Assembly: GCA_029555885.1 (NCBI GenBank)
Contig: JAKPQT010000695.1
Coordinates: 1 to 33,241, forward strand
DNA length: 33,241 bases
Direction: 5' to 3'
Source of the DNA: Chloroflexota bacterium
Lineage (GTDB): Bacteria > Chloroflexota > Anaerolineae > CG2-30-64-16
The notes beneath the pieces are model-generated. The model was not told where the DNA came from. It made no database searches and saw only the letters and a program-made list of their open reading frames with translations. Of this stretch, positions 23,562 to 32,661 are shown in pieces; the first letter of the stretch is position 1, and each line of letters starts with the position of its first letter. A program made the translations under genes and the position numbers.

Positions 23562-24308
23562 TTATTCCACCAGCCCCCCTACAAGCTGACGCACGCGATC
23601 GGCATTCGTCTGCGACACGGTAAACTCCGGCGGGCGGAGGACGCCGCCCATGTAGCAGCGTGTGTTCCGGTAGGTCATGCGGCCTTCCCGGGTGGAGCGC
23701 AACGACGCATGCACCTCGCGCGGCCGACAGCCCGCGAGAATCTTGCCGATGTTGCGCTCGCTGATGCCCCCGCCGGGCATGATGATGACCCGATCGCCGG
23801 CACGCGCCACCAACTCTGCCAGCAGGTCCAGCCCTTCCAGCGCGGTCGCTTCCTGGCCGGACGTCAGGATGCGGTCCACGCCCAGCTCCACCAGCGTTTC
23901 GAGCGTCGCGAACGGGTCGCGTGCCATGTCAAAGGCCCGGTGGAAGGTCACGTTCAGCGGCCGTGCCAGCTCAATGAGGTCACGCGTGCGGGGCACGTCC
24001 ACCGCGCCGTCAGAATCGAGCAGCCCAATCACCACGCCCGCCGCGCCCAGCTCCCGCGCGCGCTGAATGTCGTGCGCCATCACCGCGAACTCGACATCGG
24101 AATAACAGAAGTCGCCCCCGCGCGGACGGATCAGCACGTTGACGGGGATGCGCAGTTCGCGACAGGCCAGCGCCACCGTGCCATCGCTCGGCGTGATGCC
24201 CCCCTCCAGCAGGTCCGCACACAGCTCGACGCGGCCTGCGCCGCCCGCCTGCGCGGCCAGCGCCGACTCCACCGAATCCACACACGCTTCCAGCAACACC
24301 TGCGCCAT
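23562..24308 (-). CDS. cutC: CutC family protein
   Basis: A 248-residue TIM-barrel protein of the CutC family, historically tied to copper tolerance. LLEACVDSVESALAAQAGGAGRVELCADL opens it; GGITPS, IRPRGGDFCYSD, TFHRAFDM, ILTSGQEATALEG, IIMPGGGI and EVHASLR are the conserved blocks. The copper role is uncertain: related proteins may be sugar or metabolite enzymes. ATG 24308 follows GGGAGGG and lies one base after the stop of the acetyltransferase gene, so the two are co-transcribed. Confidence 0.92.
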   Translation of the reverse strand: MAQVLLEACVDSVESALAAQAGGAGRVELCADLLEGGITPSDGTVALACRELRIPVNVLIRPRGGDFCYSDVEFAVMAHDIQRARELGAAGVVIGLLDSDGAVDVPRTRDLIELARPLNVTFHRAFDMARDPFATLETLVELGVDRILTSGQEATALEGLDLLAELVARAGDRVIIMPGGGISERNIGKILAGCRPREVHASLRSTREGRMTYRNTRCYMGGVLRPPEFTVSQTNADRVRQLVGGLVE

Positions 24309-24309
24309 G

Positions 24310-24888
24310 TCACCCTCCCATCTCGTCCAACAGGCCCGCGATACCGCCCGCATCGAACTCCTCAGCCAGGATATCCATCAGCAGCACGTCGTACTTGCGC
24401 CCGGCGATGATGCGCGCCTGCCGCTGTAGCCCAACATCACGGAAACCGACCTTCCGGTAGGCCTGGATGGCCCGCTCATTGAACGTGAACACGCCGAGCG
24501 AAACGGCGTTGAGGTTGAGCAGGTTAAAGCCGTAATCGAGGAGCAGCCGCAGCGCATCCTGTCCATAGCCCCGGCTCCAGTAGGATTTTTCGCCGATGAC
24601 GATGCCGAGCATCGCCCGCCGGTTGAGCTGGTCGATAGCGAAGAGCACGCACCGACCAATCACCTGGTCGTTGGCCAGGTCCACGATGCTGAAGATGGGC
24701 CGCTGCAAGCGCAGGTCTTCGGCCAGGTGATTCTGCTCGCTCTCCAGCGACAGCGACAGGTAGGCCTCGTCGCCCAGCGGAATCGCCACTTCCAGGTCGT
24801 TGTCCCAGTTGGCCCAAAGCTCGGCGTCTTCCGGGCTGGGCGGGGAAAGATAACACTTCGTACCGATTAGTTTGCGATAGTGGGGCAA
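24310..24888 (-). CDS. GNAT-family N-acetyltransferase (RimJ/RimL-like)
   Basis: A 192-residue acetyltransferase. Conserved parts include GRCVLFAIDQLNRRAMLGIVIGE, then YWSRGYGQDALRLLLDYGF (the acetyl-CoA loop, R/Q-x2-G-x-G/A type) and LGVFTFNERAIQAYRKVGF, as in the RimJ/RimL and ribosomal-protein or small-molecule acetyltransferases. TTG 24888 is taken as start because AGAGGTG lies five bases upstream; there is no in-frame ATG before it, and the longer open frame runs antisense-phase through the MFS gene. It begins 11 bases after the MFS stop. Substrate unknown. Confidence 0.86.
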   Translation of the reverse strand: MPHYRKLIGTKCYLSPPSPEDAELWANWDNDLEVAIPLGDEAYLSLSLESEQNHLAEDLRLQRPIFSIVDLANDQVIGRCVLFAIDQLNRRAMLGIVIGEKSYWSRGYGQDALRLLLDYGFNLLNLNAVSLGVFTFNERAIQAYRKVGFRDVGLQRQARIIAGRKYDVLLMDILAEEFDAGGIAGLLDEMGG

Positions 24889-24899
24889 GGAATCACCTC

Positions 24900-26168
24900 T
24901 CAGGCATCGGCTTGCCTGCCGGCGTGTAGCAGCAACTGCCGCTGGAGCACCACCAGCAGTGCCGCGACAAACCCGACCACCGCAGCCAGTCGCAGGCCGA
25001 GCACGATGCCGCCCGGTATGTCGGCCAGGAAGCCGCTGATGATCGGGCCGATGAACATGCCGGCGAACAGGGCCAGGTTGTAGAGCGAGACGTACTCGGT
25101 GCGCTCGTGATCCGGCGTGAGCGCGACCATGTTGCTGAACAGGGTGGTGTAGAGCGCGGAGATGAAGAACCCGGCCATCATCGCCCAGGGAATGAGCCAC
25201 CAGATGGAGGGCGAGAGGGAGGTCAGCAGCGGGTAGAGGGCATAGCCCGCGGGGGCCAGCGCCAGCGCCCACACCCGACCGATCCGTCCGACCACCCGCT
25301 GCATGGACAGCGCGCCGACGACCCCTGCTGCAGAAGCCGCGGTCACCAGGATGCTGATCTGCCCGTCCGTGGCCGCGAGCAGGCGCACCCAGTACAGCGG
25401 GAGCAGCGGCGAAATCATGCCGATAACGACATGGCTGAGGCAGGCGACCAGGAGGAACACCGCATACCCGGGACGCTGCAACATGCGGCCCACATCGCCC
25501 AAGAGCGGCTTCTCGCTGCGGCGCGGCGGCGGGTCGACGACCTGTAGCTGCTTGACGTACCACACGCTGACCAGGGAGGCCGCAAAACCGATCAGGAAGA
25601 TGACCTGGTAGTTCAACGGAAAAGGCAGCCACTGCAGGATGCGGCCTGCGGCGAGGGTGCTCAACGTGCTGGTGATGCCCAGCCCGGCCATGCGCCAGCC
25701 AACGATCTGCGTGGTGCGCCGCGGGGGCAGCATGTCGGCCATCATCGCCAGGAAGCTGGTGTTCGCCACGGCCAGCGGAAACGCCTGCAGGATAACCAGC
25801 AGGACGGTGATTTCGGCCCGCCCGCGCGTGAGGAAAAAAGGCAGCAGCGCGATGGCAAGATAGAGCAGGCGGTGCGTGAGCAGGCTGGTGACGACCCAGC
25901 GCAGCCGGTGCCCGCTCGCGGCCATCAGCCGGCCTGCAGGCAGCTGCCACAGGATGCTGACCAGCGCCGCGCCGTATGTAACCGCGCCGAGGAGCAGGCT
26001 GGACGCGCCCAGGCGGACGACATAGACCTGGATCAGGTTCATGGTCGTCCCGATCAGGATACCGTACCAGGTGATCTCCGCAACCAGGCGGCGAATATTG
26101 GCCTCGGTCACATCTGGCGGCATCGAGGCTACTGTCCGTGGGCGCCAGAAAGCCAGACTGCGCAACAC
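24900..26168 (-). CDS. MFS transporter
   Basis: A 422-residue major facilitator protein with about 12 hydrophobic helices. The N-terminal half has QLPAGRLMAASGHRLRWV in the loop-2/3 position; the C-terminal half has ALTPDHERTEYVSLYNLALFAGMFIGP. No substrate signature was recognised. GTG 26168 shares one base with the epimerase stop (TAGTG), and ATG 26123 is an alternative start with no obvious Shine-Dalgarno. The operon order is epimerase, MFS, GNAT, CutC. It differs clearly from the TetA-like transporter at 9265. Confidence 0.83.
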   Translation of the reverse strand: MLRSLAFWRPRTVASMPPDVTEANIRRLVAEITWYGILIGTTMNLIQVYVVRLGASSLLLGAVTYGAALVSILWQLPAGRLMAASGHRLRWVVTSLLTHRLLYLAIALLPFFLTRGRAEITVLLVILQAFPLAVANTSFLAMMADMLPPRRTTQIVGWRMAGLGITSTLSTLAAGRILQWLPFPLNYQVIFLIGFAASLVSVWYVKQLQVVDPPPRRSEKPLLGDVGRMLQRPGYAVFLLVACLSHVVIGMISPLLPLYWVRLLAATDGQISILVTAASAAGVVGALSMQRVVGRIGRVWALALAPAGYALYPLLTSLSPSIWWLIPWAMMAGFFISALYTTLFSNMVALTPDHERTEYVSLYNLALFAGMFIGPIISGFLADIPGGIVLGLRLAAVVGFVAALLVVLQRQLLLHAGRQADA

Positions 26169-26569
26169 TAGGCCCGCTCGACGAGTTCGATCAGCACGCC
26201 GTGTGCGCCCTTCGGGTGGATGAACGCGATGCGGCCGTAGGCGCCCTGCTTGGGTGCCTCGTCGATGAGCTGCGCGCCCTTCGCTCGGAGGTCGGCCAGC
26301 GTCGCCTCGATGTCGTCCACCTCCAGGCAGACATGGTGCAGGCCCTCACCGCGCTTCGCAAGATAGCGGCCGATGCCCGACTCCGCGCTGAGCGGCTCCA
26401 GCAGCTCGATTTCGCTGTCGCCGGCGGGCAGGAAGGCCATCTTGACATCCTGCTCCGGCATCTCGCGCACGTCCGTGACAGTCATGCCGAGCGCGTCGCG
26501 ATACACGCCCAGCGCGCGGTCCAGGTCCTCAACGACAATGGCGATATGGTCGATCTTCTTGATGCTCAT
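26168..26569 (-). CDS. mce: Methylmalonyl-CoA epimerase
   Basis: Interconverts (S)- and (R)-methylmalonyl-CoA, the step between propionyl-CoA carboxylase and methylmalonyl-CoA mutase. The 133-residue vicinal-oxygen-chelate protein starts KKIDHIAIVVEDLDRAL with metal ligand His8; His78/His79 (GLHHVCLEV) and Glu128 (VLIELVE) complete the site. Length and motifs are typical. GAGGAA precedes ATG 26569. It is separated from the thioesterase, mutase and carboxylase genes only by a perfect hairpin, and those genes give it its pathway. Confidence 0.93.
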   Translation of the reverse strand: MSIKKIDHIAIVVEDLDRALGVYRDALGMTVTDVREMPEQDVKMAFLPAGDSEIELLEPLSAESGIGRYLAKRGEGLHHVCLEVDDIEATLADLRAKGAQLIDEAPKQGAYGRIAFIHPKGAHGVLIELVERA

Positions 26570-26589
26570 GGTTCCTCGGCATATTCGTT

Positions 26590-26636
26590 ATCGTGACTGT
26601 TGGACGGTGGCAAAGCCACCGTCCAACAGTCACGAT
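26590..26636. repeat. Perfect 22-bp hairpin with AAA loop
   Basis: Arms 26590-26611 and 26615-26636 are perfectly complementary around three A residues. It lies between the thioesterase stop and the epimerase start. No T-tract follows on the minus strand, so it is a dispersed palindrome or RNA-processing hairpin rather than a proven terminator. Confidence 0.85.
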
Positions 26637-26644
26637 GATAGCAT

Positions 26645-27109
26645 TTACTCCGGGCGGACATACCATTCCTCGCGCTCATAGTCGAAATCCGCGATTTTGG
26701 TGATGTCCATTTTCACGTATTTGCCCGTGCAGTCCGCGGCCACCGTCCCGTCGGGCAGGTACACCTCCCCCGTGCCCTCGAACAGGCGGGAGCGGTCGGC
26801 TGTGATGCGCCCGACCGCAGTCAACGGCGTGCCGAGCGGCACGGGCTTGAGGAAACGGACGTTCAGCTCGACCGTCACGCCCCAGATAGCCTCGCCGTAC
26901 TTGATCATGATGGCCCGGCCGATGGTTTCGTCCAGCACGGCAGTGATGACGCCGCCGTGCATGCGGCCCGGATAGCCCTGATGATGCTCCTCGCCGGTAA
27001 ACTTCGCCAGCAGCGAACCGTCTTCCTGTTCATAGAAATGGACGTGGACGCCTGCGGGATTACGTTCCCCGCAGACAAAGCACATCCGGCTTGTCGGTTG
27101 TTTGTTCAT
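26645..27109 (-). CDS. PaaI/hotdog-fold thioesterase
   Basis: A 154-residue hotdog-fold acyl-CoA thioesterase-like protein. HGGVITAVLDE (residues 51-61) is the active-site segment of PaaI-type enzymes. The N-terminal MCFVCGERNPAGVH (Cys10, Cys13) is a variant common to a subgroup in which the CxxCG motif precedes the hotdog domain. It may hydrolyse propionyl- or methylmalonyl-type or other acyl-CoAs, in keeping with its place 45 bases after the mutase gene. No good Shine-Dalgarno precedes ATG 27109. Confidence 0.87.
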   Translation of the reverse strand: MNKQPTSRMCFVCGERNPAGVHVHFYEQEDGSLLAKFTGEEHHQGYPGRMHGGVITAVLDETIGRAIMIKYGEAIWGVTVELNVRFLKPVPLGTPLTAVGRITADRSRLFEGTGEVYLPDGTVAADCTGKYVKMDITKIADFDYEREEWYVRPE

Positions 27110-27154
27110 GTGTTTGCCACAGAGGTCACAGAGCGTTCAGAGCTTTGCTGAGCA

Positions 27155-28828
<1,674 letters not shown>

Positions 28829-28845
28829 GGATGCTCCTCTATCCA

Positions 28846-28875
28846 GACCTCGCAGGTTGATAAACCTGCGAGGTC
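28846..28875. repeat. GACCTCGCAGGTT hairpin
   Basis: Arms 28846-28858 and 28863-28875 (13 bp, perfect) around GATA. It lies between the mutase start and the stop of the activation-domain gene, and resembles other small dispersed palindromes in the window. Confidence 0.8.
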
Positions 28876-28879
28876 CTAT

Positions 28880-29596
28880 CTAGCACACTTCCACTGTCTC
28901 GTCGGACACGGCCGGGGCCTTGTACTTGCGCTCGAACAGCTCAGGGTCATAGGGTGCGCGGCGGTTAGGGCAGCCCTCGCGCGGGCAGAGCTGGCACGAG
29001 GCGAAGGTCTCTTCCGTCGGATACAGGATGCCGGAAACCGACTTGGTCGGCACCATCAGCAGGCTGGGCGTGAGCTCGACGCCGATCTCGCCGGTCACGT
29101 CACCGACCAGCGCGAGCAGGGGCCGCTGCTGGCTGATGGGCCAGTCACCGAGCGAACCGGGGTTCATGCCCGCCATCTGCGGCACGCTGTAAGCCTCGCG
29201 CAAGTGGGCCTGGAACGCGGCGATCGCGCTGCCCAGCACGGCCTGGTTGATCGCATCGGCGTAGTAGCGGGCCAGCATATCCTCCTGCCCCTCCGCCCAG
29301 GCTTCCAGTTCGCGGCCCGATGTGCAGAAATAGGCGAAGACGCGCTGCAGCGAATCCAGGTTCACGCGCAGTACGCGGCTGGTGAAGCGGATGCCGCTGA
29401 TGACGACGGCGTCCGGCTCCTTCGCGTCGATGTAGCCGATCCGGTACATGGCTTTGGGCCGGGCGATGGTTTGGGCCTCCGCGATGAGGTCCAGCACCTC
29501 GGTCTCAGCACGCGTGCCCGGCTTGATGCGCATCCGCGCCAGCACCGCGGCCGCGTCGATCCGAAACGGTAATGGATTCAGGACGATGGAGTCCAC
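28880..29596 (-). CDS. MetH-activation-domain-like protein, B12-linked
   Basis: A 238-residue protein similar to the vitamin-B12-dependent methionine synthase activation domain family. It lacks the MetH catalytic modules. The C-terminal CQLCPREGCPNRRAPYD contains a cysteine cluster (C-x2-C-x4-C) that could bind a metal or Fe-S centre; SLLMVPTKSVSGILYPTEE precedes it. Stand-alone proteins of this family serve corrinoid methyltransferases or reactivate B12 enzymes. Position directly upstream of the mutase gene suggests a B12-related task, but the partner is unknown. GTG 29596 is the start, with GAGGTG six bases upstream. Confidence 0.8.
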   Translation of the reverse strand: MDSIVLNPLPFRIDAAAVLARMRIKPGTRAETEVLDLIAEAQTIARPKAMYRIGYIDAKEPDAVVISGIRFTSRVLRVNLDSLQRVFAYFCTSGRELEAWAEGQEDMLARYYADAINQAVLGSAIAAFQAHLREAYSVPQMAGMNPGSLGDWPISQQRPLLALVGDVTGEIGVELTPSLLMVPTKSVSGILYPTEETFASCQLCPREGCPNRRAPYDPELFERKYKAPAVSDETVEVC

Positions 29597-29619
29597 TTAG
29601 GCACCTCAGAATTGTAAAT

Positions 29620-29642
29620 GACCGGCACAGCGCGTGCCGGTC
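29620..29642. repeat. GACCGGCAC hairpin
   Basis: Arms 29620-29628 and 29634-29642 (9 bp, perfect) around AGCGC, upstream of the MetH-activation-like gene. Confidence 0.7.
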
Positions 29643-29699
29643 AAGGTCAGAATAGCCCAGGACGCTTCGCGCGTCCATGATATGTGTCAGGCTAGGTTT

Positions 29700-29830
29700 T
29701 CATCCTTCGACTCATGGCACTTCGTCAGCCGGGTTGAGTCGTACACCCGCTCAGGATGCTCCACGCGAGACACCGTGCGCATCCTGAGCGGATGGGCGCT
29801 GCGACGCGGCGCACGTAGTCGAAGGATGCG
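29700..29830. repeat. CATCCTTCGACT/CCGCTCAGGATGC composite palindrome
   Basis: Outer arms CATCCTTCGACT (29701-29712) and 29817-29828; inner arms CCGCTCAGGATGC (29747-29759) and 29779-29791. Both pairs are perfect. The same modules lie in reverse order in cruG at 17012-17170. It fills the gap between the hydroxylase stop codon and the MetH-activation-like gene; no gene is seen. Confidence 0.82.
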
Positions 29831-29836
29831 CGCTGG

Positions 29837-30487
29837 TCAATCGGCCGGCTTGGTCCGGAACACGATGTCCCATAAGGGCGAGCTGACCCCGAAACGCTGC
29901 CCCGGCGTCTTGAAGTGGTGCATCATGTGGTAGCGCTTCAGATACTTCATTGCGCCGCTCCGAATCGGCCAGTGATGCGTGGCATAGTGGATGAGGTCAT
30001 AGGCCAGGTAGCCCAGGGCGAACGCGCCGAATACGGGTGCGACCCAGTGACCCGCCTTGAACAGCACCGCAAAGACCACGTAGAACAATCCGTAGAACAG
30101 CGCGGCCATCGGGATGCTGACCACCGGCGGCATGACCAACCGGGTCTTGAGCTGCGGCTGGACGTGATGAACGCCGTGGAACATGAACCAAAAGTTCGCC
30201 AATCGCTCCGACTTCGGGTCGAAGTGAAACATGAAACGGTGGAGCAGATACTCGGTCAGCGTCCACAGCAAGAGGCCGAGCAGCGCCCCGGCGGGAATGT
30301 GCGCCCACGACTGGCCCGGTTCCAACGTCAGGATGGCGCGGGCGAAGAAGAAAACGATCACCGGTGTCCAGATGATCATGACGGCCAACGGCGTAATGTG
30401 CGTAAAGAACTCCAGGAAGTCCGACTTGAACAACCGGATCGGGACATCGCTGTGATTGATGTTGAGCGTGTTTGCAGTTTTTGCCAT
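29837..30487 (-). CDS. Fatty acid hydroxylase/sterol desaturase superfamily membrane protein
   Basis: Di-iron membrane hydroxylase of 216 residues with about four hydrophobic segments. The four histidine groups are HRFMFH (83-88), HGVHH (104-108), HYATHH (167-172) and HMMHH (187-191), and the C-terminus is RFGVSSPLWDIVF, as in Scs7/FAH1-type fatty acid 2-hydroxylases. The N-terminal cytochrome b5 domain of the yeast enzyme is absent. It would hydroxylate a membrane lipid acyl chain; a carotenoid-hydroxylase role is less likely because CrtZ differs. ATG 30487 follows AGGAGG. It lies between the biotin carrier and activation-domain genes in a propionyl-CoA operon. Confidence 0.85.
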   Translation of the reverse strand: MAKTANTLNINHSDVPIRLFKSDFLEFFTHITPLAVMIIWTPVIVFFFARAILTLEPGQSWAHIPAGALLGLLLWTLTEYLLHRFMFHFDPKSERLANFWFMFHGVHHVQPQLKTRLVMPPVVSIPMAALFYGLFYVVFAVLFKAGHWVAPVFGAFALGYLAYDLIHYATHHWPIRSGAMKYLKRYHMMHHFKTPGQRFGVSSPLWDIVFRTKPAD

Positions 30488-30531
30488 ACTGCCTCCTGAT
30501 GCTGCTGGCTGCTTGTGAATGATGGTTCGAA

Positions 30532-31038
30532 TTACTTCAGCGTCATCAACACCTGGCCCTGCTTCACCTGCGCGCCAGGGTCGATGCGCACTTCATGTAT
30601 TATACCCTCACGCGGCGCACGCAGCTCATTCTCCATCTTCATCGCTTCGAGAATCACCAGCGTCTCGCCTTCGCTGACCTCTTGACCCGCGCTGACGGCC
30701 ACCTTGACCACCAGACCCGGGATCGGCGCCTTGATGGGCAGCTCGCCCTCCGGTGCGCGCAGGCTGCGGTCGGCCAGCGCCAGCCGCCGCGAACGTTCGT
30801 CCTGCACCTTAACGAGATAGCGCAGGCCCGACACCATGACGCCGTAGGTGTTGCGCGGGTCCTGTTCGGGGTCCAGCACAATCTCGTAAGAAGCATTGTC
30901 GATCAGCAGCGAGTAGAGATGCTGGCCGCCGACCAGGCGCATGTTCGCCGTCATCTCCTGCCCGTCCACGGTGATGCGGCCCTGGTGATCGATGTCGATC
31001 TCGTAGGTCTGGTCGTTAACGGTCGTGTAGTACTTCAT
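30532..31038 (-). CDS. Biotin carboxyl carrier protein of acyl-CoA carboxylase
   Basis: Carries CO2 on biotin between the carboxylase and carboxyltransferase. The 168-residue protein ends with a biotinyl domain: PIKAPIPGLVVKVAVSAGQEV, then LEAMKMENELRAP with biotinylated Lys134. The first 95 residues resemble the linking region seen between biotin carboxylase and biotinyl domains in propionyl-CoA carboxylase alpha subunits, here a separate chain. Start ATG 31038 with GGAG eight bases upstream. It follows the biotin carboxylase gene by 59 bases, the gap holding a hairpin. Confidence 0.92.
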   Translation of the reverse strand: MKYYTTVNDQTYEIDIDHQGRITVDGQEMTANMRLVGGQHLYSLLIDNASYEIVLDPEQDPRNTYGVMVSGLRYLVKVQDERSRRLALADRSLRAPEGELPIKAPIPGLVVKVAVSAGQEVSEGETLVILEAMKMENELRAPREGIIHEVRIDPGAQVKQGQVLMTLK

Positions 31039-31050
31039 GCGTTACTCCGG

Positions 31051-31084
31051 GTTTGTAGACGGCGCTGAAGCGCCTACTACAAAC
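31051..31084. repeat. GTTTGTAG..GGCGCT hairpin
   Basis: GTTTGTAG (31051-31058) pairs with CTACAAAC (31077-31084) and GGCGCT (31061-31066) with AGCGCC (31069-31074), with two mismatched positions on each side. It lies between the biotin carboxylase stop and the carrier start. Confidence 0.75.
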
Positions 31085-31097
31085 GGGATATGTGTAT

Positions 31098-32651
31098 TTA
31101 GCTGCCGCTGCGCATACGCTCGGTGCGCGGCCGGGTGGATAGTTTCCAGAAGGATTGGCGCATGCCGCTGTCGTCGCACGGGATGCGCGAGGACAGGATG
31201 ACCGCCTGCTGTTCCTTCTCATGCTCCACCAGCGCAGCGGCAATCGCCGCAACCTGCGCCAGGCTGCGGCTGGGTGCAGCGGCCATCTTGAAGCCGTCCG
31301 GTCCATCCACGAAGCTCGTGTCGAACTGCCCGCCCTGAAAGCGCGTGCTATCCATCACCCGCTGGTGGAAGGGAATGGTGGTATGAATGCCCCCGATGCG
31401 GTACTCGTCCAGCGCGCGGCGCATTCGCAGGATGGCCTCGGGGCGTGTCTCGCCCCAGACGACGAGCTTCGCCAGCAGCGGGTCGTAGTAAAGGCTGACC
31501 TCCCAGCCCGCGTAGATGCCGCTCTCCAGCCGCACGCCCGGCCCCGTCGGTTCCAGCAGGCTCGTAATCTTGCCCGCTTCCGGCAGGAAGTTGTTGTACG
31601 GGTTCTCCGCGCTGATCCGGCATTCGATCGCCGCGCCCTTGAACGTGATGTCGTTCTGCGTCCAGCGGAGCCGCCGACCCGCGGCCAGCGCAAGCTGCTC
31701 CTTGACGATGTCCACGCCCGTCACCAGCTCCGTGACAGGATGCTCGACCTGTAATCGGGTGTTCATCTCAAGGAAGTAGAAACTGCCCGCGCGGTCCAGC
31801 AGGAACTCGACCGTTCCGGCATTGCTGTAGCTGACGGCCTGCGCCGCGCGGACGGCAATCTCGCCCATCTGCGCGCGCAGCTCCGGCGTGACCGCGACCG
31901 ACGGTGCCTCTTCGATGAGCTTCTGGTGGCGGCGCTGGATGGAGCACTCGCGCTCGCCCAGGTGGATGCAGTTGCCGAAGCTGTCTGCGAGTACCTGGAT
32001 TTCGATGTGCCGCGCGCGGGTGATGAGCTTCTCCAGGTAGACATTGTCATCCCCGAACGCGCTCTTGGCCTCGCGACGGGCCGCAGCCAGCGCGCGAGGG
32101 AGCTCGGACGGCTCCATGACCGTGCGCATGCCCTTGCCGCCCCCGCCGGCCGCGGCCTTAACCAGGACAGGGTAGCCCAGGTCCTTTGCCGCGGCAAGAG
32201 CCTCGGCATCGCTCAGGCCGGCACAGGGGTCGCAGCCGGGTGCCGAATCGCTGCCCGGCACGACGGGCACCCCGGCCGCGATCATCGTGCGCCGCGCCTG
32301 CACCTTATCGCCCATCGCCCGAATGGCGGCGGGCGGCGGACCGACCCAGGCCAACCCGACGTCCTGCACCGCAGCCGCGAACTCCTCGTTCTCAGAGAGG
32401 AAGCCGTAGCCCGGGTGGACGGCCTCCGCGCCGGAGGCCAGCGCGGCCTCGATGACCGCGGGGATGTTGAGATAGCTCTCGCGCGCGGGCGGCGGGCCGA
32501 TGCGATAGGCCTGGTCCGCGTAGCGCACGTGCAGCGCAGCGCGGTCAGCATCCGAATAAACGGCGACCGTCCGCTGCCCCCGCTCCTGACAGGCCCGGAT
32601 GACCCGAACGGCAATCTCGCCGCGATTGGCGATTAGAACTTTTCTGAACAT
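31098..32651 (-). CDS. pccA: Biotin carboxylase subunit of propionyl/acyl-CoA carboxylase
   Basis: ATP-grasp enzyme that carboxylates the biotin of the carrier protein. Of 517 residues, GGGGKGM (169-175) is the ATP loop, ECSIQRRHQKL (235-245) the bicarbonate/ATP region, and EMNTRLQVEHPVTE (295-308) the biotin carboxylase signature. It lacks a biotinyl domain, which is encoded separately at 30532. The C-terminal 60 residues extend beyond a typical AccC and end in a basic tail. ATG 32651 starts 10 bases after the carboxyltransferase stop; Shine-Dalgarno is weak (GAG), so translational coupling is likely. Confidence 0.93.
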   Translation of the reverse strand: MFRKVLIANRGEIAVRVIRACQERGQRTVAVYSDADRAALHVRYADQAYRIGPPPARESYLNIPAVIEAALASGAEAVHPGYGFLSENEEFAAAVQDVGLAWVGPPPAAIRAMGDKVQARRTMIAAGVPVVPGSDSAPGCDPCAGLSDAEALAAAKDLGYPVLVKAAAGGGGKGMRTVMEPSELPRALAAARREAKSAFGDDNVYLEKLITRARHIEIQVLADSFGNCIHLGERECSIQRRHQKLIEEAPSVAVTPELRAQMGEIAVRAAQAVSYSNAGTVEFLLDRAGSFYFLEMNTRLQVEHPVTELVTGVDIVKEQLALAAGRRLRWTQNDITFKGAAIECRISAENPYNNFLPEAGKITSLLEPTGPGVRLESGIYAGWEVSLYYDPLLAKLVVWGETRPEAILRMRRALDEYRIGGIHTTIPFHQRVMDSTRFQGGQFDTSFVDGPDGFKMAAAPSRSLAQVAAIAAALVEHEKEQQAVILSSRIPCDDSGMRQSFWKLSTRPRTERMRSGS

Positions 32652-32661
32652 GGTTTACTCA

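Noticed and set aside
24889..25950. N-terminal extension of the GNAT ORF
   Set aside because: It runs out of phase through the MFS gene; TTG 24888 with AGAGGTG upstream gives a normal-size acetyltransferase.
26590..26636. Rho-independent terminator
   Set aside because: The 22-bp stem is perfect but no T-tract follows on either strand; retained only as a repeat.
29837..30487. Beta-carotene hydroxylase CrtZ
   Set aside because: The spacing of the His boxes and the RFGVSSPLWDIVF end match fatty acid 2-hydroxylases, not CrtZ.
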